Positions 5,978-8,246 of a stretch of DNA of 8,246 nt are shown in pieces. The notes beneath the pieces are model-generated. The model was not told the origin of the DNA. It searched no databases and saw only the letters and a list, made by a program, of their open reading frames with translations. Made by a program: the position numbers and the translations under genes. Every line of letters starts with the position of its first letter. The first letter of the stretch is position 1. Source of the DNA: JAZLIL01 sp045617405 (GTDB taxonomy: Bacteria; Bacillota; Clostridia; Lachnospirales; Lachnospiraceae); assembly GCA_045617405.1 (NCBI GenBank), contig JAZLIL010000104.1, positions 1-8,246 on the forward strand. Reading direction: 5' to 3'.

Positions 5978-7264
5978 ATGAGTGCAGGTAACAGAGATCT
6001 GATCGAAGCATTAGAGCAGATTGAAAAGGAAAAAAACATCAGCAAAGACGTTCTCATTGAGGCAATTGAGAACTCGGTCTATCAGGCTTGCAAGAATCAG
6101 TTCGGCAAGGCAGATAACGTTAAGGTTACCATTAACAAGGAGACCGGTGAATTCTCAGTATATGCAGAGAAGACCATCAGTGAGACTATCGAGGATTCCA
6201 TGCTTGAGATCAGCCTTGAAGAGGCAAAGAGAAGATATCCGAAAAAGAAGCTTAGTATTGGAGACATCGTAAAGGTTGAAATTACTCCCAAAAATTTCCT
6301 TCGTATTTCGGCACAGAAGGCAAAGCAGGTAGTTGTTCAGAAAATCAGGGAAGAAGAGAGAAAGGTTCTCTTCAACCGTTACTATGATAAGGAGCGCGAT
6401 GTAGTTGTAGGTACGGTACAGCGTTTCATCGGCAACAACGTCAGCATTAATCTCGGCAAGGCAGATGCAATCCTTGCGGAGAATGAGCAGATTAAGAACG
6501 AGAGACTCAGAATTAACGACAGAGTAAGGGTTTATGTTCTTGAAGTTAAGGACACAACAAAGGGACCGAGGATCAGCGTTTCAAGAACTCACAAGGAGCT
6601 TGTCAGAAAGCTGTTTGAGGAAGAGGTTGCCGAAGTTCATGACGGTACTGTTGAAATCAGAAGCATTGCAAGAGAGGCCGGAGCAAGAACAAAGATGGCT
6701 GTCTGGTCAAACAACCCTGACGTTGATCCCGTTGGAGCATGTGTAGGTCTTAACGGTCAGCGTGTAAACGTAATCGTAGACGAGCTTCGCGGCGAGAAGA
6801 TTGACATTGTTGAGTGGAGCGAGGATCCCGCAAAGCTTATCGAAAACGCATTAAGCCCGGCAAAGGTCGTAAGCGTTGAGGTTTACGAGGATGAGAGAGC
6901 TGCAAGAGTTATCGTTCCCGACTATCAGCTTTCGCTTGCAATCGGCAAGGAAGGTCAGAATGCAAGACTTGCGGCAAGACTTACAGGCTACAAGATTGAT
7001 ATCAAGTGCGAGTCACAGATGAATGACTACTATTCGTCAGGCGAAGGCTACTACGCAGATGATGTTTATGACGGACAGTACGGTGATAACGCATACTACG
7101 ATGATGGTACATATGCCGAAGGTGCTTACGAAGGTGAGTATTACGATGACGGCACTTATACGCAGGGATATGAAGGTGAGTATGCCGAAGGTACCTACGA
7201 AGAAGGTTATTATCAGGAAGGAGACTACCCCGTACAGGAAGGTGAAAACCCGACTGAGGGCTGA
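5978..7264 (+). CDS. nusA: Transcription termination/antitermination factor NusA with a Tyr/acidic C-terminal tail
   Basis: NusA binds RNA polymerase and nascent RNA and controls pausing, intrinsic termination and antitermination. Visible domains are the N-terminal RNAP-binding domain (about residues 1-130), an S1 domain (about 137-203, with DVVVGTVQRF and RVRVYVLEV), KH1 (about 230-285, loop GLNG at 257-260) and KH2 (about 300-345, loop GKEG at 323-326). As in other Firmicutes, the two acidic repeat domains of E. coli NusA are absent. In their place residues 351-428 form a low-complexity tail (separate entry), so the protein is 428 residues against roughly 350-375 for B. subtilis-like forms. 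ATG 5978 follows GGAGG at 5965-5969. Confidence 0.97.
   Translation: MSAGNRDLIEALEQIEKEKNISKDVLIEAIENSVYQACKNQFGKADNVKVTINKETGEFSVYAEKTISETIEDSMLEISLEEAKRRYPKKKLSIGDIVKVEITPKNFLRISAQKAKQVVVQKIREEERKVLFNRYYDKERDVVVGTVQRFIGNNVSINLGKADAILAENEQIKNERLRINDRVRVYVLEVKDTTKGPRISVSRTHKELVRKLFEEEVAEVHDGTVEIRSIAREAGARTKMAVWSNNPDVDPVGACVGLNGQRVNVIVDELRGEKIDIVEWSEDPAKLIENALSPAKVVSVEVYEDERAARVIVPDYQLSLAIGKEGQNARLAARLTGYKIDIKCESQMNDYYSSGEGYYADDVYDGQYGDNAYYDDGTYAEGAYEGEYYDDGTYTQGYEGEYAEGTYEEGYYQEGDYPVQEGENPTEG
7028..7261 (+). repeat. Tyr/Gly/acidic low-complexity tail of NusA
   Basis: Residues 351-428 contain 19 Tyr, 15 Gly and 22 Asp or Glu in 78 positions, and no Lys, Arg or His. Short units recur: YYDDGTY twice, YEGEY twice, and repeated Y-x-E-G words. 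At DNA level the units use different synonymous codons (for example GATGATGGTACA against GATGACGGCACT), so this is not a fresh tandem duplication. The frame stays open to a TGA followed at once by ylxR, so it is genuine coding sequence. It is predicted to be disordered and strongly negative; its function is unknown. Confidence 0.85.
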
Positions 7265-7270
7265 TCGTCA

Positions 7271-7276
7271 GAAAGG
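7271..7276 (+). promoter_or_regulatory. Ribosome binding site that favours the ATG start of ylxR
   Basis: GAAAGG lies 11 bases before ATG 7288 but only two bases before GTG 7279, which is too close for normal initiation. This favours ATG 7288. The second match GAAGG at 7281-7285 is too near the ATG to use. Confidence 0.4.
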
Positions 7277-7287
7277 TTGTGAAGGCT

Positions 7288-7560
7288 ATGGATGCGCGGA
7301 AGGTTCCGATGAGGCAGTGTACGGGATGCCGTGAGATGAAGGAGAAGCGAGATTTGATTCGCGTAATCAGAACAGATGATGACAGGATCATGATCGATAC
7401 GGGAGGCAGGATGAACGGACGCGGTGCCTACATTTGCAGAGACATTTCCTGCCTTGAGAAAGCAAATAAGTCTAGGGGACTTGAACGTTCGCTGAAGAAG
7501 GCAGTTCCCGCCGATGTATATGAAGAGCTGAAGAAGGAGCTTATGCGCATTGAAGAGTAA
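7288..7560 (+). CDS. ylxR: YlxR family RNA-binding protein (RnpM)
   Basis: This is a small basic protein of the YlxR/DUF448 family, encoded between nusA and infB in most Firmicutes. YlxR of B. subtilis has been reported to bind RNase P RNA and modulate its activity (renamed RnpM); whether that holds here is inference. From ATG 7288 it is 90 residues. The signature RKVPMRQCTGCR is at residues 4-15 and GRMNGRGAYIC at 40-50, followed by SCLEKANK. Cysteines 11, 14, 50 and 55 could form a metal-like cluster. An in-frame GTG at 7279 would add three residues, but its spacing to the ribosome binding site is poor. The end overlaps ylxQ by 11 bases. Confidence 0.93.
   Translation: MDARKVPMRQCTGCREMKEKRDLIRVIRTDDDRIMIDTGGRMNGRGAYICRDISCLEKANKSRGLERSLKKAVPADVYEELKKELMRIEE
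7534..7539 (+). promoter_or_regulatory. Ribosome binding site of ylxQ inside ylxR
   Basis: AAGGAG lies ten bases before TTG 7550 and inside the ylxR coding region. It is the main support for a TTG start, since no ATG or GTG in the ylxQ frame lies close by. Confidence 0.6.
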
Positions 7561-7882
7561 AGAAGTACCTGACGAGAAAAAGATATATTCACTTATAGGT
7601 CTGGCAAAGAGAGCCGGATATGTCGAATCCGGAGAGTTTTGCTGCGAAAAGGCTGTTAAGGAGGGAAGAGCAAAGCTTGTTATAATAGCGGGCGATGCTT
7701 CGGACAACACAAAGAAGAAGTTTACAAACATGTGCAGCTACTACAAAAAGGATCTTGTTTTCTTTGGAATAAAGGATGGCCTCGGTCATTCGCTAGGAAA
7801 TGAATTCAGAGCCTCGGTTGCTGTAACTGACAGCGGATTTGCGGAAAAGATTAAAGGATTGATAAGTGTTATCAAATGTTGA
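7550..7882 (+). CDS. ylxQ: YlxQ, L7Ae/L30e-family ribosomal-type RNA-binding protein
   Basis: This 110-residue protein belongs to the L7Ae/L30e/S12e family, which binds kink-turn RNA. YlxQ sits in the nusA-infB operon of Firmicutes and is thought to bind RNA in ribosome-related processes; its exact target is not settled. The family pattern is visible: LIGLAKRAGYVESGE (residues 15-29), a charged helix with KAVKEGRAKLVIIAGDASDN (34-53), and a hydrophobic strand DLVFFG (68-73). The start is taken as TTG 7550, preceded by AAGGAG and overlapping ylxR by 11 bases, which suggests coupled translation. It ends 31 bases before infB. Confidence 0.93.
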   Translation: MKSKEVPDEKKIYSLIGLAKRAGYVESGEFCCEKAVKEGRAKLVIIAGDASDNTKKKFTNMCSYYKKDLVFFGIKDGLGHSLGNEFRASVAVTDSGFAEKIKGLISVIKC

Positions 7883-7913
7883 TTTCGATGTAAACAGACG
7901 GAGGTAGTCAAGA

Positions 7914-8246
7914 ATGGCAAAAAGCAAAGTATTCGAACTTGCAAAGGAACTCAGTGAACAGACGTCCACAGAGATAAAGAGCAAGGATGTTGTAAATTAC
8001 CTTAATGAAAAGGGCTTTGATGTTAAAAATCACATGAGCGTTATCGAGGATGATGCCATTGAAGCCGTTAAAGCAAAGTTTGGAAAAGAAGCAGAAAAAG
8101 TGTCAAAGCCTGCTGCAGAAGCACCTGCCGCACCTAAGAATGCAGTACAGCCGGTAAGTTCAGTAAGACCCGCAGCTCCGGGAGGACAGCCAGCGCAGGG
8201 GACAAGACCCCAGGGACAAAGACCTGTGGGACCTAACGGACAGCCT
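7914..8246 (+). CDS. infB: Translation initiation factor IF-2, N-terminal part (3' partial)
   Basis: IF-2 is the GTPase that places initiator fMet-tRNA on the ribosome. Only 111 residues are in the window; the frame is open to base 8246, so the GTPase and tRNA-binding domains lie beyond it. Residues 1-50 form the helical IF2-N domain (KVFELAKELSEQTSTEIKSK and following). From about residue 63 the sequence becomes a low-complexity linker rich in Pro, Ala, Gly, Gln and Arg, with words such as RPQGQRP. Such N-terminal linkers vary greatly between species. ATG 7914 follows GGAGG at 7900-7904 by nine bases. Its place after ylxQ confirms the identity. Confidence 0.95.
   Translation, partial: MAKSKVFELAKELSEQTSTEIKSKDVVNYLNEKGFDVKNHMSVIEDDAIEAVKAKFGKEAEKVSKPAAEAPAAPKNAVQPVSSVRPAAPGGQPAQGTRPQGQRPVGPNGQP

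Noticed and set aside
7002..7391. 129-residue His/Arg-rich minus-strand frame opposite the NusA tail
   Set aside because: Its composition is simply the reverse complement of the repetitive Tyr/Gly/Glu codons. The + strand frame continues cleanly from the NusA KH2 domain.

Overview
The window looks like chromosomal DNA from a low-to-mid GC Gram-positive bacterium of the class Clostridia, most likely a Lachnospiraceae relative such as the Butyrivibrio/Roseburia group. The evidence is the strong AGGAGG-type ribosome binding sites, the short-form HisG that depends on HisZ, the gene order rimP-nusA-ylxR-ylxQ-infB typical of Firmicutes, and a HisI-HisE fusion carrying an extra HisA/HisF-like N-terminal domain. 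The family-level placement is inference. All genes are on the + strand and I see no mobile-element genes, tRNA, rRNA or CRISPR.

Region 1 (1-4577) is a histidine biosynthesis operon: the 3' end of a probable hisZ, then hisG, hisD, hisB, hisA and hisIE. Gaps between genes are 14-20 bases, and hisG and hisD overlap by 14 bases. HisZ/HisG make PR-ATP. HisIE removes pyrophosphate and opens the ring to give ProFAR. HisA isomerises ProFAR to PRFAR. HisB dehydrates imidazole glycerol phosphate and HisD makes the final two oxidations to histidine. hisH, hisF, hisC and the histidinol-phosphatase gene are not here and must lie elsewhere if the pathway is complete.

Region 2 (4578-5201) is hpt, encoding a purine-salvage phosphoribosyltransferase. 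It follows hisIE by 66 bases with no convincing terminator, so read-through from the his genes is plausible.

Region 3 (5202-5489) is a 288-base gap. It has an AT-rich first part and then a dense cluster of inverted repeats. Two 52-53 base modules, about 110 bases apart, each hold a GAG...CTC hairpin of different sequence followed by a nearly identical second hairpin. The first hairpin plus its T-rich tract is a good candidate terminator for the his-hpt transcript. A candidate promoter for the next operon overlaps the second module.

Region 4 (5490-8246) is the transcription/translation operon rimP-nusA-ylxR-ylxQ-infB, with infB running off the end. NusA ends in an unusual 78-residue tail rich in Tyr, Gly and acidic residues and lacking Lys, Arg and His.

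The points most worth a second look are the degenerate half-barrel fused to HisIE, the Tyr/acidic NusA tail, and the paired, covarying hairpin modules upstream of rimP.
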